Notes: generated by a model from the sequence alone, not told the origin. 64,000 bases of DNA from Clostridiaceae bacterium Marseille-Q4149 (GCA_018228685.1 CP073691.1:806001-870000), one strand, 5' to 3'; positions 27,408 to 36,475 are shown, counted from the stretch's first letter. Numbers and translations are program-made.

Positions 27408-27998
27408 TCACTCCTCGGAGGAGGGCTTGACGGGGTCGGCCTTGAGCTTCTCCTGGCAGGCCTGCATCTGTTCGGCGGAGGCGCTGCGATAGCGGACGCG
27501 GGACTCCCGCACCTCGTCCAGGGCGGCCTGGATAGCTTCCTCCGTCCGGCGCAGGGCGTCCTCGGTGTAGGTGTTGGCCACCTGGTACAGCTGGCGGCTG
27601 CGGTCCTCGGCCTGGCGGATGATCTCGCTGCTGCGGCGCTGGGCCCGCTGGATGGTCTCGCTTTCGGAGACGATGGTCTTGGCGTCCTCCTGGGCCTTTT
27701 CCAACATGCGCTTGGCCTCGGCCTGGGCCTGCTCCCGAAGGCGCTTGGCCTCATCCTGGGCCTGGTCCAGCATGCGGCGGACCTCGTGATTGGCCTTGTC
27801 CACATACTGCTCCTTGGACTTCATCAGCTCCTGAGCCTTGGTGAGCTCGCCGGGCAGCTTGTTGCGGATCTCGTCCAGCAGGTCCAGCGCCTCATCGCGA
27901 TTGATGACGCACTTTTCGGAGCTGAAGGTGGCGCCCTTGGCCTCGTCGATCATGCCGAACAGCATGTCCAGAAGCTTCTGCACATTTTTGTCTTCCAT
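27408..27998 (-). CDS. coiled-coil protein, DivIVA-like or ATP synthase subunit b-like
   Basis: A 196-residue protein that is almost wholly alpha-helical and rich in A, E, R, K and Q. Heptad-like stretches such as KRLREQAQAEAKRMLEKAQE occupy residues about 60-150. Genes of this kind follow coaD in many Clostridia and are variously named ATPase subunit, DivIVA-like or hypothetical. The N-terminus lacks a clear DivIVA membrane-binding motif. A structural role is likely; the family is not certain. It starts immediately after coaD. Confidence 0.6.
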   Translation of the reverse strand: MEDKNVQKLLDMLFGMIDEAKGATFSSEKCVINRDEALDLLDEIRNKLPGELTKAQELMKSKEQYVDKANHEVRRMLDQAQDEAKRLREQAQAEAKRMLEKAQEDAKTIVSESETIQRAQRRSSEIIRQAEDRSRQLYQVANTYTEDALRRTEEAIQAALDEVRESRVRYRSASAEQMQACQEKLKADPVKPSSEE

Positions 27999-28472
27999 TT
28001 ATGACCGTCCTTTCCACTGCTCGGCCACCGGGGCCGGCACATATTGTTCCATAGGCTGTCCGTAGCGGATCATTTCCCGGACCATGGTGCTGCTGAAATG
28101 CTGATAGGCGGGACTGGCCGGAAGGAAAACCGTTTCCAGCCCCGGGCAGATGCCCCGGTTGATGCTGGCCATCTGATACTCCTGGTCGAAATCCGTGGCG
28201 TTGCGCAGGCCCTTCACCAGGACGCAGGCCCCCTTTTCCCGGGCATAGGAGGCCAGCAGGCCGCTGTAGTGCTCCGCCGTCACATTGGGCAGGTCCGCCA
28301 CGGAGCGGCGGATCATGTCCACCCGCTCGTCGGCGGAGAACATGGGCTTTTTGTCGCAGTTGACCAGCACGCAGACATACACCTGGTCAAAGCACTGGGC
28401 CGCCCGACGGATGATATCCATATGCCCCAGGGTGATGGGGTCGAAGCTGCCGGGGTAGATCGCAATTTTCAT
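27999..28472 (-). CDS. coaD: phosphopantetheine adenylyltransferase
   Basis: A 157-residue nucleotidyltransferase that makes dephospho-CoA from 4'-phosphopantetheine and ATP, the penultimate CoA step. The TxGH motif lies in YPGSFDPITLGHMDII, and the second nucleotide-binding block is SSTMVREM near 126. Start preceded by GAGGAAT. It lies 4 bases after rsmD, a pairing common in Firmicutes. Confidence 0.96.
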   Translation of the reverse strand: MKIAIYPGSFDPITLGHMDIIRRAAQCFDQVYVCVLVNCDKKPMFSADERVDMIRRSVADLPNVTAEHYSGLLASYAREKGACVLVKGLRNATDFDQEYQMASINRGICPGLETVFLPASPAYQHFSSTMVREMIRYGQPMEQYVPAPVAEQWKGRS

Positions 28473-28476
28473 GGGG

Positions 28477-29028
28477 TTATTCCTCGTTTCCCTGGCGGTG
28501 GTAGACAGTCAGCTTGATCCGGCCGTAGCGGTACTCCCGATAAAGGCGGTAAGGGGCCGCCAAGGGGGGCAAAACGGCGTCTGCCGGACTTTCCGCCATT
28601 ATTATACCATGCTCGCGGCAAATGTCAAACCCTGCGATATCCTGCAGAGCCTGCTCCAGCAGACCGGTGTCATAGGGGGGATCCAGGAACACCAGGTCGA
28701 ACTTCTCGCCGCTGCGCAGATAGGCCAGGGAGTCGCCGTTCCGGACCCGGGCCCGGTCCGAAAGTCCGCACAGCTCCAGGTTCTCCCGGATCAGCTTCAG
28801 GGCGGCGGCGCTTTTGTCCACAAAAACCACCTCCGACGCGCCCCGGCTCAGGGCCTCGATGCCCAGCTGGCCGGTGCCGCCGAACAGGTCCAGCACCCGG
28901 CGGCCCTCGATGTCGAATTGCAGGATGGAGAACATGCTCTCCTTGACCTTGTCGGTGGTGGGACGGATGTCCATGCCCTGGGGCTCCTTCAGGCGGCGGC
29001 CCCGGGCGGTTCCGGTGATGACTCTCAT
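28477..29028 (-). CDS. rsmD: 16S rRNA m2G966 methyltransferase RsmD
   Basis: A 183-residue SAM-dependent methyltransferase that modifies G966 of 16S rRNA. It begins MRVITGTARGRRL, has LDLFGGTGQLGIEALSRGA as the SAM-binding loop (near 45) and the catalytic DPPY motif near 118. It is next to coaD, as in most Firmicutes. Confidence 0.95.
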   Translation of the reverse strand: MRVITGTARGRRLKEPQGMDIRPTTDKVKESMFSILQFDIEGRRVLDLFGGTGQLGIEALSRGASEVVFVDKSAAALKLIRENLELCGLSDRARVRNGDSLAYLRSGEKFDLVFLDPPYDTGLLEQALQDIAGFDICREHGIIMAESPADAVLPPLAAPYRLYREYRYGRIKLTVYHRQGNEE

Positions 29029-29032
29029 ATCA

Positions 29033-29860
29033 TTATCCCTTCGGATCGAAGCACTCGAAGATCACCAGGTTCCCCTGGGCCTCGGCGGCTTCCATCTCCT
29101 CTTTCGTTCGGATGGTCCAGTTGATCTCCTGGACATGGTAGAATTTCCGGCACCAGCGCAGACACAGGTTGTCCCGGTCGGAGAACCGGTAGGCGATGAA
29201 GTCGGGCTTGGCGGCAATATTGGAGAACAGATTTCCCAGCAGCCACATGGTGGCCTTGCCGTGACCGGCGGTCTCCCCGTGGCGCAGGAACTGCTCGGAC
29301 AGCTGGCCCCGGACGATCTCCGGGAGGTTTTTCTTCAGCCAGATCAGGCAGCGGGGATCAAAGGACTCAATGCAGTAGTGGACCCGATAGCGGTCCAGCA
29401 TGCGGCAGGTGGCCTCGGCCAGGGCGGCATGGTTGCCCCGCTCGGCCTTCAGCTCGATGATCAGGGGCGTGCGGTCCTGGAACAGCTCCAGCACCTCCTC
29501 CAGCAGGGGGATCTGTTCATCGGTGCCCTCCAGGCGGTAGGTTTTCAGCTCCTCCGCTGTCAGGTCCTCCACCAGCACGTCGGCCCCGGCGGTGCGCTTC
29601 AGGCTGGCGTCGTGGATCACGGCCAGGCGGCCGTCCTTCATCAGGTGAACGTCCAACTCCGCGCCGAAGCCGTTTTCGATGGCCCGGCGGAAGGCGGCCA
29701 TGGAGTTTTCGGGGACCCGGGGCTTATCGTGATAGCCCCGGTGAGCGTAGCGGAACAGACGCAGCAGGCCCCAGGCGCTGTGGCCCCGGCGGCACTGGAG
29801 CGTCAGGGTGAACAGCTCCCCCAGGATCAGCAGCACCAGCAGAATGATAACAGCAACCAT
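29033..29860 (-). CDS. membrane-tethered glycerophosphodiester phosphodiesterase
   Basis: A 275-residue GDPD protein that hydrolyses glycerophosphodiesters to glycerol 3-phosphate and an alcohol. A membrane helix occupies about residues 3-22. The catalytic pattern AHRGYHDKPRVPENS (near 39), the ELDVHLMKDGRLAVIHD block with metal-binding E and D (near 68) and IIELK near 135 are intact. It follows the MFS gene by 6 bases, so export or uptake of a phosphodiester product may be linked. Confidence 0.9.
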   Translation of the reverse strand: MVAVIILLVLLILGELFTLTLQCRRGHSAWGLLRLFRYAHRGYHDKPRVPENSMAAFRRAIENGFGAELDVHLMKDGRLAVIHDASLKRTAGADVLVEDLTAEELKTYRLEGTDEQIPLLEEVLELFQDRTPLIIELKAERGNHAALAEATCRMLDRYRVHYCIESFDPRCLIWLKKNLPEIVRGQLSEQFLRHGETAGHGKATMWLLGNLFSNIAAKPDFIAYRFSDRDNLCLRWCRKFYHVQEINWTIRTKEEMEAAEAQGNLVIFECFDPKG

Positions 29861-29866
29861 CCGGCG

Positions 29867-31426
29867 TCAGTCCTCCATTTCGTCCAGGGCCTCCAGGCCC
29901 CGCTTGGCCTGGGGCTTGCTGTCGCCGTGGCGGACGAACAGCATGGTGACGAAGGCCAGAGCCGTGAACACGGCGGCGTAGGGGAACAGCACATGCATAC
30001 CGAAGCGGTCCATCAGCAGGCCGGACAGCATGGGCGTGGCCACCTGGGCGGCCATGGAGGCGGTGTAGTAAAACCCGGTGTATTTGCCCACATCGCCGCC
30101 GGAGCACATCTCCACCACCATGGGGAAGGAGTTGACGTTGATGGTGGCCCAGGCGATGCCCGCCAGGGCGAACATGGCGTTCATCAGCATGGTGGGGCTT
30201 TCGGCGTTGAGGAAGGCGGCCACGGTGAAGGCGGTGGTCAGCATGACCACACCGGCCAGAATGGTCTTTTTCCGGCCTGCCTTGGAGGCGATGAAGCCTA
30301 CCGGCAGATAGGAGACGATGGCCGCCGCCTGGGCGATGATCAGGGTCAGGTTATAGTCCTTGTGCAGGATGTTGCTGGCATATACGGAATACTTGGAGGT
30401 GACGGCGTTGTAGCCGAAGAACCACAGGACGATGGACAGAAGAAGGAGAATCAGGGACCTTACCTCGTCCACGGACAGCTTGCGGCCGCCTGCGGCCTCC
30501 TCCTGCTCCTGAGTTTCCTCCTCAATGCCCAGGGCCACGGCCTGCTGCTGCATCTCATAGGCCCACTCCTTCTCCCGGACGGTGAGCATGAAGATTACCA
30601 GCGCCACCAGCATGATGGCGGCGATGACGGCGAAATAGCCGGTGTAGCTCATCAGGGAGTTGCGGACGGCGGAGGTGGCGAACACCATGCCCAGGGCCAG
30701 CACCAGAATGCCTCCGGCGGAGCCCATCAGGTTGATGACGGCGTTGGCCTTGGAGCGCAGAGGCTTCAGGGTCACGTCCGGCATCAGGGCCACCGCCGGG
30801 GACCGGAACACGGCCATGGACACCAGCACGATCAGTAGCAGTACGATGAAGAACACCAGGGTCACCGGACTTTTGGCGGTGGCGTCCCAGGCGCAGGCCT
30901 GGCGGGCGGGGACCACATAGTTGGTATAATCGGGGTTGGTGACGGTGCTGCCGTTCTGCTCCACCTGGCTGCGGATCTGGCAGAATTCCTCCTGGGTGAA
31001 CCTCTGGCTCAGGACGAACTTGTCGCCGCCGGGGGTCAGCAGGGTCTCATCAGCCTGGCGGTCATAGATCTGCTCCAGGGCGGCGGGATCGTCAATGGCG
31101 GAGACATCGGACAGGTGCTTCAGTTGGGCATTGTCCACGAAGGACAGGGCGATGAGCATCACGGCGGCCACCAGCGTGCCCACCACGATAAAGGGGGTCC
31201 GGCGGCCCCACTTGCTGTGGTGCTTGTCGGAGATGGCGCCGAACAGGGGCAGCATGAACAGGGCCAGCACATTGTCCAGAGCCATGATGACGCCGGACCA
31301 GGCCTGGCTCATGCCGAACTTGTTGGTGAGGATCAGGGGGATGGTGTTGTCATAGGCCTGCCAGAACGAGCAGATCAGGAAGAAGGCAAAGCCCACGAAA
31401 ACGGTCCGCTTATAGTTGAGTTTCAT
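29867..31426 (-). CDS. MFS transporter (SLC45/GPH-like)
   Basis: A 519-residue transporter with about twelve membrane helices. The loop after helix 2 carries GAISDKHHSKWGRRTPF, the MFS motif A in the form seen in SLC45/sugar-cation symporters. A soluble insert of about 70 residues lies between helices 4 and 5 (about 108-178). Substrate unknown; a sugar or glycoside is a guess from family. It overlaps the HAD phosphatase gene by 4 bases. Confidence 0.85.
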   Translation of the reverse strand: MKLNYKRTVFVGFAFFLICSFWQAYDNTIPLILTNKFGMSQAWSGVIMALDNVLALFMLPLFGAISDKHHSKWGRRTPFIVVGTLVAAVMLIALSFVDNAQLKHLSDVSAIDDPAALEQIYDRQADETLLTPGGDKFVLSQRFTQEEFCQIRSQVEQNGSTVTNPDYTNYVVPARQACAWDATAKSPVTLVFFIVLLLIVLVSMAVFRSPAVALMPDVTLKPLRSKANAVINLMGSAGGILVLALGMVFATSAVRNSLMSYTGYFAVIAAIMLVALVIFMLTVREKEWAYEMQQQAVALGIEEETQEQEEAAGGRKLSVDEVRSLILLLLSIVLWFFGYNAVTSKYSVYASNILHKDYNLTLIIAQAAAIVSYLPVGFIASKAGRKKTILAGVVMLTTAFTVAAFLNAESPTMLMNAMFALAGIAWATINVNSFPMVVEMCSGGDVGKYTGFYYTASMAAQVATPMLSGLLMDRFGMHVLFPYAAVFTALAFVTMLFVRHGDSKPQAKRGLEALDEMED

Positions 31427-32220
31427 ACGGTTTCCTCCAGTTCACGGTACAGAGTACCGATATCGGGATACACCCAGGTGGGATGGATCCGGTAGGTGTC
31501 GATGTCCGCCATGGTGCCCTCGCCGGACAGGACGAACACGGTGTCGATGCCGGCGTTGACGCCGCAGGCCACGTCGGTGTACAGCCGGTCCCCCAGCAGC
31601 ACCGTCTGCTCCGGGGAAAAGCCCGTGCGCTCCATGGCCAGCAGGGCCATCTCCGGCTGGGGCTTGCCGATGACCACCGGCTCCCGGCCGGTGGCGGTGG
31701 TGAGCATACGGCAGACGCTGCCGCAGTCGGGCACGGAGCCGTACCAGGTGGGGCACACCCAGTCGGGATTGGTGGCCACAAAGGGGACGCCCCGGTTCAG
31801 CAGGATGCAGGCGTCCTCCAGCTTCTGAAAGGTCAGCTCCGTGTCGAAGCCGCACAAAAGCACCTCCGCCTGCTCCCGGTCCCGGGTGACGGGGATCCCG
31901 GCCCGGTCCAGCTGGGACAGGAAGGAGTCCGTGCCGAATATATAGCAGGTTTTCCCGGGCAGGGCCGCCTTCAGATACCGGATGGTGGCGTCCACGGAGG
32001 TGAGATAGTCGCCGGGGGCGGACTCGATGCCCAGGCGGCGGAGCTTTTCGATGTACCCCTCCACGCCCCGGGAGGAGTTGTTGGTGAGAAACAGGTAACG
32101 GCCGCCCATGGAGCGCACATGGCGCAGAAACTCCGGCACGCCGTCAAACAGGCGGTCGCCGATGTAGAGGGTGCCGTCCATATCCAGCAGAAACAGCCGC
32201 TTGTCCCGCAGCTTGGTCAC
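31423..32220 (-). CDS. HAD-IIA family phosphatase (NagD/AraL-like)
   Basis: A 265-residue HAD hydrolase with motif I LLDMDGTLYIGD (near 10), motif II FLTNNSSRG (near 42), the C2 cap, and motif IV GDRLYTDVACGVNAG (near 203). It dephosphorylates a small phosphometabolite; substrate unknown. The start is GTG at 32220 with AAAGGAG upstream; an ATG frame to 32283 has no binding site. Confidence 0.88.
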   Translation of the reverse strand: MTKLRDKRLFLLDMDGTLYIGDRLFDGVPEFLRHVRSMGGRYLFLTNNSSRGVEGYIEKLRRLGIESAPGDYLTSVDATIRYLKAALPGKTCYIFGTDSFLSQLDRAGIPVTRDREQAEVLLCGFDTELTFQKLEDACILLNRGVPFVATNPDWVCPTWYGSVPDCGSVCRMLTTATGREPVVIGKPQPEMALLAMERTGFSPEQTVLLGDRLYTDVACGVNAGIDTVFVLSGEGTMADIDTYRIHPTWVYPDIGTLYRELEETV

Positions 32221-32288
32221 GGAATCGTCTCCTTTATACAAAAAATACAGCACAAGGATACCACAAAGCGGCGGGGCTTTCAAGCACG

Positions 32289-33062
32289 TTATGCCTGGTC
32301 CTCCTGCTCCTGGCGAAGCTCGTCCTTGGCCTGCTGCAGGACCTTGCGGTCGTGCTTGGTGGTCAGCTGGGTCTCGTCAAACCGGGCGAACATATCCGGG
32401 CGGCGGACCATGGTGCGCTTGTAGCTCTCCTTTTTCCGCCAGTCGTCCACGTTGCCGTGGTGGCCGGACAGCAGCACCGGGGGCACGGCCCGGCCATGCC
32501 AAACCTCCGGGCGGGAATACTGGGGGTATTCCAGCAGGCCGTTCCAGTGGCTCTCGTCGGTGTAGCAGCTTTCCTCCGGCAGAACGCCCGGCACCATGCG
32601 GCACAGGCAGTCTGCCACGGCCATGGCGGGAATCTCGCCGCCGGTGAGCACGAAGTCTCCCATGGAGATCTCCTCGTCCACGCACTCGTCCAGAAAGCGC
32701 TGGTCCACCCCCTCGTAGTGGCCGCAGACCAGGATCAGGTGGTCATACCGGGCCTTCAGCTCCTTGGCTACCTCCTGGTTGAATACCCGGCCGCAGGGGG
32801 AGAGGTAGATGGTGTGGACCCGCTGGCCCGCCTCCTGGCAGATGTGGTCCCAGCAGCGGTACAGGGGGTCCGCCTGCATAACGGCCCCCCGGCCCCCGCC
32901 ATAGGGGTAGTCGTCCACCTGCATCTGCTTGTTGGTGGTGTAATCCCGGATCTGGTGGGCGGTGATCCGGATATAGCCCCGCTCCTGGGCCCGGCCCATG
33001 ATGGACTGGCCCATCATGGCATCGATGGCGTCGGGGAACAGGGTCATGATGTCAATTTTCAT
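32289..33062 (-). CDS. trmD: tRNA (guanine-N1-)-methyltransferase
   Basis: A 257-residue SPOUT methyltransferase that makes m1G37 in tRNAs and prevents frameshifting. The N-terminus MKIDIMTLFPDAI, the DYPYGGGRGAVMQ block near 51 and the knot region CGHYEGVDQRFLDE with GDFVLTGGE (near 113-140) are diagnostic. It overlaps rimM by 11 bases. The usual rplS does not follow; a HAD gene does. Confidence 0.96.
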   Translation of the reverse strand: MKIDIMTLFPDAIDAMMGQSIMGRAQERGYIRITAHQIRDYTTNKQMQVDDYPYGGGRGAVMQADPLYRCWDHICQEAGQRVHTIYLSPCGRVFNQEVAKELKARYDHLILVCGHYEGVDQRFLDECVDEEISMGDFVLTGGEIPAMAVADCLCRMVPGVLPEESCYTDESHWNGLLEYPQYSRPEVWHGRAVPPVLLSGHHGNVDDWRKKESYKRTMVRRPDMFARFDETQLTTKHDRKVLQQAKDELRQEQEDQA

Positions 33063-33558
33063 CGGTGGCCAATCCTTTCATCAGGTGCACCCGCATTTCA
33101 CCGGCGTCGGGGTCCGTGCTCTCGATGAACACGCCGGGAACGGCGGGGATGAGATACTCCCGCTGGCCCTTGACCTGATAGATCCGGTGGGCGGGGTAGA
33201 TCAGGACCCGGTCGATGACACCGATCTCGCCGCCGGTGGCGCAGTCGATGACCCGCAGGCCCACCAGCTCCTGGTCGAAATACTGCCCCTGGGGCAGATG
33301 GGCGTCGGTGCGGCGGATGGACACGGTTTTGCCCTTCAGGGCCAGGGCGGCGTCCATGTCATCCACCCCGGGCAGGGCCATCAGCACCGTGGACTTGTGG
33401 ACCCGGGCGCTGCGGACCCGGACGGGCTGGCCGTCTATATAAATGGTGTCAAATTCCGTGAGAAACTCCGGGTCAAAGCCGTGGGGGTTCACCTTGACCT
33501 CCCCCCGGATGCCGTGGGCGTTGACGATCTGCCCCACGGGGATAAATGCAGGACGCAT
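33052..33558 (-). CDS. rimM: 16S rRNA processing protein RimM
   Basis: A 168-residue RimM, which binds S19 and helps 30S head assembly. The N-terminal beta barrel shows VGQIVNAHGIRGEVKV; the C-terminal PRC-barrel domain contains YLIPAVPGVFIESTD. AAAGGAG lies before the ATG. rpsP and the KH protein, its usual upstream partners, are absent here. Confidence 0.95.
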   Translation of the reverse strand: MRPAFIPVGQIVNAHGIRGEVKVNPHGFDPEFLTEFDTIYIDGQPVRVRSARVHKSTVLMALPGVDDMDAALALKGKTVSIRRTDAHLPQGQYFDQELVGLRVIDCATGGEIGVIDRVLIYPAHRIYQVKGQREYLIPAVPGVFIESTDPDAGEMRVHLMKGLATDEN

Positions 33559-33589
33559 GGCGGTTCTCCTTTATGATACAAGTTCTTTC

Positions 33590-33618
33590 AGCATACCACA
33601 TTTGTCTGCCATTTTCAA
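33590..33618 (-). promoter_or_regulatory. sigma-A-type promoter of rimM-trmD
   Basis: On the minus strand TTGAAA (33613-33618), 17 bases, TATGCT (33590-33595), 32 bases before rimM. This explains why rimM stands first in its unit. Confidence 0.7.
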
Positions 33619-33747
33619 CGGTTCGATTTTGTTTCTATTCGTAACTTTTTGTAACCGAATTTCCCAATTGACAGCTGACCCGGGTGTGTCATATGGAGCA
33701 AAAGTGGCGGCTTTGTGGTGAACGAAATCCGGGAAATGGCATAAAAC

Positions 33748-33776
33748 TTGACAAAAGTGGGTATAAGTGCTATACT
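33748..33776 (+). promoter_or_regulatory. consensus sigma-A promoter of the 3D-domain gene
   Basis: TTGACA (33748-33753), 17 bases, TATACT (33771-33776), about 75 bases before the ATG. This is among the best promoters in the window. Confidence 0.8.
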
Positions 33777-33851
33777 CCTACCATATTTTGAAAAAGTAAC
33801 AAAAGTTACAAACCGGTACACATGCCGGAAATCTACCTCTTGGGAGGGCAT

Positions 33852-34913
33852 ATGAAAGACATGAAAGACAGAGTCCGGCGGGCCATTTCCGCCGTGGCCG
33901 TGCGGGAGCACTGGCGGATGCGCCGGGTGCTGCTGCTGGTCATGGTGGCGGTGACCGTGCTGGGCATGGTGACGGTGAGCAGTATGGCCGACGCGGTGCA
34001 GCCGCGGCGGGTGTATGTGGTGCTTACCGCAGACGGCGGAACGGAGATCATCTCCGGCCGTCCCAGCCGGAGCATGAGCTTCGGCATTCTGGAGACCCGG
34101 GTGGACTACAACGCCAAGGAGGCCCAGCTGCTGCTGCAGCATGGTCACAACGTCACCGTGACCGGTGAGGAGGAGACCCGCACCGTGCAGACCCGCAGCG
34201 AAACGGTGGACCATCTGCTCCACCGGCTGCATATGGAGCCCGTCGAGGACGAGATGGTGTTCATCGACCTGACGGGGGATCAGCCATCCATCTATTTCCG
34301 GGCGGAGATGACCCGCCAGCGGACGGTGCAGCTGTCCGTGGGCTACAGCAGCCGCCGGGTGGTGAACCACTCCCTGGCCAAGGGCACCGAGCGGGTGATG
34401 CAGCAGGGTGTGCCCGGCACCATCACCAACACCTACACCGATACCTATCGCATGGGCCGCGTGGTGTCCACGGAGTTGACGGACACCGTTACCGACGGCG
34501 CCGTGGAGGAGATCGTGGAATACGGCACCCGGGTGTCCTCGGTGGAGCGGTCCGACCGGCTGGTGTCCGTGCACAGCAACGGCGACGGCTCCGGCTATCT
34601 GCTGTTCGCCTCCGGCGACACCATGACCTTCTCCCGGACCCTGGTGTGCAGCGCCACTGCGTACTCCATTGGCACCCGCACGGCCTCCGGCCGTCCCACG
34701 GCGGTGGGCAACATCGCGGTGGATACGTCCGTGTTCCCCTACGGCACCCGGATGTACGTCCAGACGGTGAAGGGCTCCTGGCACTACGGCATGGCCACCG
34801 CCGCCGACTGCGGCACGGCCATCAAGGGCAACAAGATCGACCTCTGGTTCAGGACCTATTCCGAGGCATGCGACTGGGGCCGGCGGGACTGCACCGTATA
34901 CGTCCTGGACTGA
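33852..34913 (+). CDS. secreted G5/3D domain cell-wall protein (YabE/YocH-like)
   Basis: A 353-residue exported protein. A signal anchor (about 26-47) precedes a region with DUF348-like modules and a G5 domain (about 155-240, ending GDTMTFSR), and a C-terminal 3D domain (about 260-353) with the aspartates seen in IAVDTSVFPYG and ADCGTAIKGNKIDLWF. 3D domains act as lytic transglycosylase-like modules on peptidoglycan. The start at 33852 follows GGGAGG; the frame opens 10 codons earlier. It is divergent from rimM. Confidence 0.88.
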   Translation: MKDMKDRVRRAISAVAVREHWRMRRVLLLVMVAVTVLGMVTVSSMADAVQPRRVYVVLTADGGTEIISGRPSRSMSFGILETRVDYNAKEAQLLLQHGHNVTVTGEEETRTVQTRSETVDHLLHRLHMEPVEDEMVFIDLTGDQPSIYFRAEMTRQRTVQLSVGYSSRRVVNHSLAKGTERVMQQGVPGTITNTYTDTYRMGRVVSTELTDTVTDGAVEEIVEYGTRVSSVERSDRLVSVHSNGDGSGYLLFASGDTMTFSRTLVCSATAYSIGTRTASGRPTAVGNIAVDTSVFPYGTRMYVQTVKGSWHYGMATAADCGTAIKGNKIDLWFRTYSEACDWGRRDCTVYVLD

Positions 34914-34958
34914 CGGCGTGAAAGCTGGAGAAAAGCATCAATATCGTGTTTGCGCAAA

Positions 34959-34988
34959 AACGGCTGTGCCCGAAGGGGCACAGCCGTT
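34959..34988. terminator. terminator after the 3D-domain gene, two-way
   Basis: AACGGCTGTGCCC (34959-34971), a 4-base loop and its exact complement (34976-34988). The T run is stronger on the minus strand, so it may also end transcription coming from the small genes on the right. Confidence 0.75.
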
Positions 34989-35102
34989 CAGCTTGTCGGA
35001 GAAAATAAAGTCAGAAAAACAGCCGTCTGCAGTATGCGCACCTGCTGCTGCCTTGTATGGCACGGCTGTGAATGAGAATGACATCCTCTGCTGATATCCA
35101 GA

Positions 35103-35231
35103 TCATTCTGCCATCCTCTTATAGTCGGAAGCAAATTCCGCCAGCATTTGCTCGCGGGAAATTTTTGCGGGCTCCTCCGCGATCTGCGGCTTCGCCTGGG
35201 AATCCATGAGAAAAGTCATATCTGTATCCAT
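35103..35231 (-). CDS. small hypothetical protein (42 aa)
   Basis: A 42-codon frame starting MDTDMTFLMDSQAKPQIAEE and ending SDYKRMAE, with CGAGGAG placed 6 bases before the ATG. It is charged and without a membrane helix. No family is recognised. It is supported by its ribosome-binding site and by its place on the same strand as the two following genes. No other gene is seen in 34914-35311. Confidence 0.5.
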   Translation of the reverse strand: MDTDMTFLMDSQAKPQIAEEPAKISREQMLAEFASDYKRMAE

Positions 35232-35311
35232 CGTGCTCTCCTCGTTGCAGCTGGAATTATAGTGCATGTCATGCGCAAAGTCAACGGACTCCGCAGGGGA
35301 AACGCCACGCC

Positions 35312-35803
35312 TTATGGATGCTCCCTTGTCTCCGCATATTCATCCAGAATATACCCCGCATATCTGGCGGCCTGTCTTTCCTCTCCGATCGGAGTCAGCT
35401 GCAGGGAATTGATCCATTGAAAATAATGTGTCAATTCATGTGCTATGGTGTTTAGTATCGCCGCCAGAGCGTTGTCCCTTCCCCATTTCCGGCACAGGTC
35501 GTCATAGTCGCCGGCGGCAATGCGTATATACGGCTCGACTGTATAATCATCCTCTATGCTCCAGAAGGTACCGGTCACTTTTTCTCCATCCATGGCAGTG
35601 AGGCGAACAGCATTTTTTACGTAAACGGTAACTCTTAACGGAAAGAAATATTCTTTCCTCAAAAATACGGCGAACTCCTTACAGGCCCTCCGCACCTCGT
35701 CGTCTGTGCCTTTATCAAACCGCAGTCTCAGCCCGCTTCTATGGCCTTCTCTTGTTAAATCCATGTTCTTTTCCCAATTATCTAACGTCCATATATGATA
35801 CAT
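35312..35803 (-). CDS. hypothetical zincin-like protein
   Basis: A 163-residue protein with a HELTH zinc-binding motif in IAHELTHYFQWINSLQ near residue 125, after a basic N-terminal half. The motif and a glutamate-containing segment after it (EERQAARYAGYILDEY) fit a gluzincin/SprT-like peptidase. No family was recognised. The start is uncertain: ATG at 35803 or 35764 are both possible, with only weak binding sites. It lies 33 bases after the HEAT-like gene. Confidence 0.6.
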   Translation of the reverse strand: MYHIWTLDNWEKNMDLTREGHRSGLRLRFDKGTDDEVRRACKEFAVFLRKEYFFPLRVTVYVKNAVRLTAMDGEKVTGTFWSIEDDYTVEPYIRIAAGDYDDLCRKWGRDNALAAILNTIAHELTHYFQWINSLQLTPIGEERQAARYAGYILDEYAETREHP

Positions 35804-35836
35804 TGTCAATTTATCCCATCCTGATCAAAGTGATGC

Positions 35837-36352
35837 TTAAAGGCGATGCCTGCTGATACGAATCAGCCGGTCATACGCCTCCTGGACAGCCGCACACATA
35901 TCCCGGTCTGCAAGCTCCTGGCAGAATCGCCGGATTCTCCCTTGTGATGAACGGCTGATTTCCGGATACACGTCCGACAGGCTGTTCAGGATGGCACATT
36001 GGTTCCGGTAATTGCACCGGCCGAACATACGGATCAACCCGGCCGCCGGCGTTTCATCTCCCAGATGGATCAGGCTTTCAAGCAGGCAGATTTTCGCGAA
36101 TGTATCGGTTTCCCGTATGGCAGACAGCCGGTTTCGCAGGCCTGCGCGTTCCTCATCGCCCAACAAACGCCCTGCCGTTCCCACGCAGATATAGGCATAC
36201 CCCCGCACCAACGGGTGCCTCGAGGCGGACAGCCGCATGGCCGCCGCCAGCGTATCGTCTCCCGGAAATGCGGACAGGGAATCTATGGCGCTGGTCTGTA
36301 CCAGATAGGAGGCGTCCTCCCGTAGCGCGTCCCGTTTCGCGTCCCATGGCAT
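35837..36352 (-). CDS. HEAT-repeat-like protein
   Basis: A 171-residue all-helical protein with HEAT-like repeats, for example around HPLVRGYAYICVGTAGRLLG (near 47) and TFAKICLLESLIHLGDE (near 83). Such proteins act as scaffolds; no specific role is suggested. The annotated ATG at 36352 has no ribosome-binding site and lies within 3 bases of a consensus -10 box, so either the message is leaderless, the true start is downstream (next ATG at codon 39), or the 5' end has been lost at the island boundary. Confidence 0.55.
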   Translation of the reverse strand: MPWDAKRDALREDASYLVQTSAIDSLSAFPGDDTLAAAMRLSASRHPLVRGYAYICVGTAGRLLGDEERAGLRNRLSAIRETDTFAKICLLESLIHLGDETPAAGLIRMFGRCNYRNQCAILNSLSDVYPEISRSSQGRIRRFCQELADRDMCAAVQEAYDRLIRISRHRL

Positions 36353-36353
36353 G

Positions 36354-36382
36354 ATTATAACTTATCCGCAGGCAAATGACAA
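36354..36382 (-). promoter_or_regulatory. sigma-A-type promoter overlapping the start of the HEAT-like gene
   Basis: On the minus strand TTGTCA (36377-36382), 17 bases, TATAAT (36354-36359). The predicted transcription start falls inside the first codons of the HEAT-like frame. Confidence 0.55.
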
Positions 36383-36426
36383 CGCAACTCCGCCTACAAC
36401 GGCGAAATTTTGCCATGGGCCCGAAA

Positions 36427-36461
36427 AAAACAGCCGTTTTCGATAAGAAAACGGCTGTTTT
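36427..36461. terminator. two-way terminator at the backbone/island boundary
   Basis: AAAACAGCCGTTTTC (36427-36441), a 5-base loop, GAAAACGGCTGTTTT (36447-36461). Perfect stem with A and T runs on both sides. The GC content falls sharply to its right. Confidence 0.75.
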
Positions 36462-36475
36462 GGTGGCTCGTAGCA

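Noticed and set aside
33640..33815. GTAAC-type repeats around the rimM/3D intergenic region as WalR boxes
   Set aside because: The repeats are spaced 9-10 bases, not the 11-base period of known WalR sites, so the match is too weak to list.
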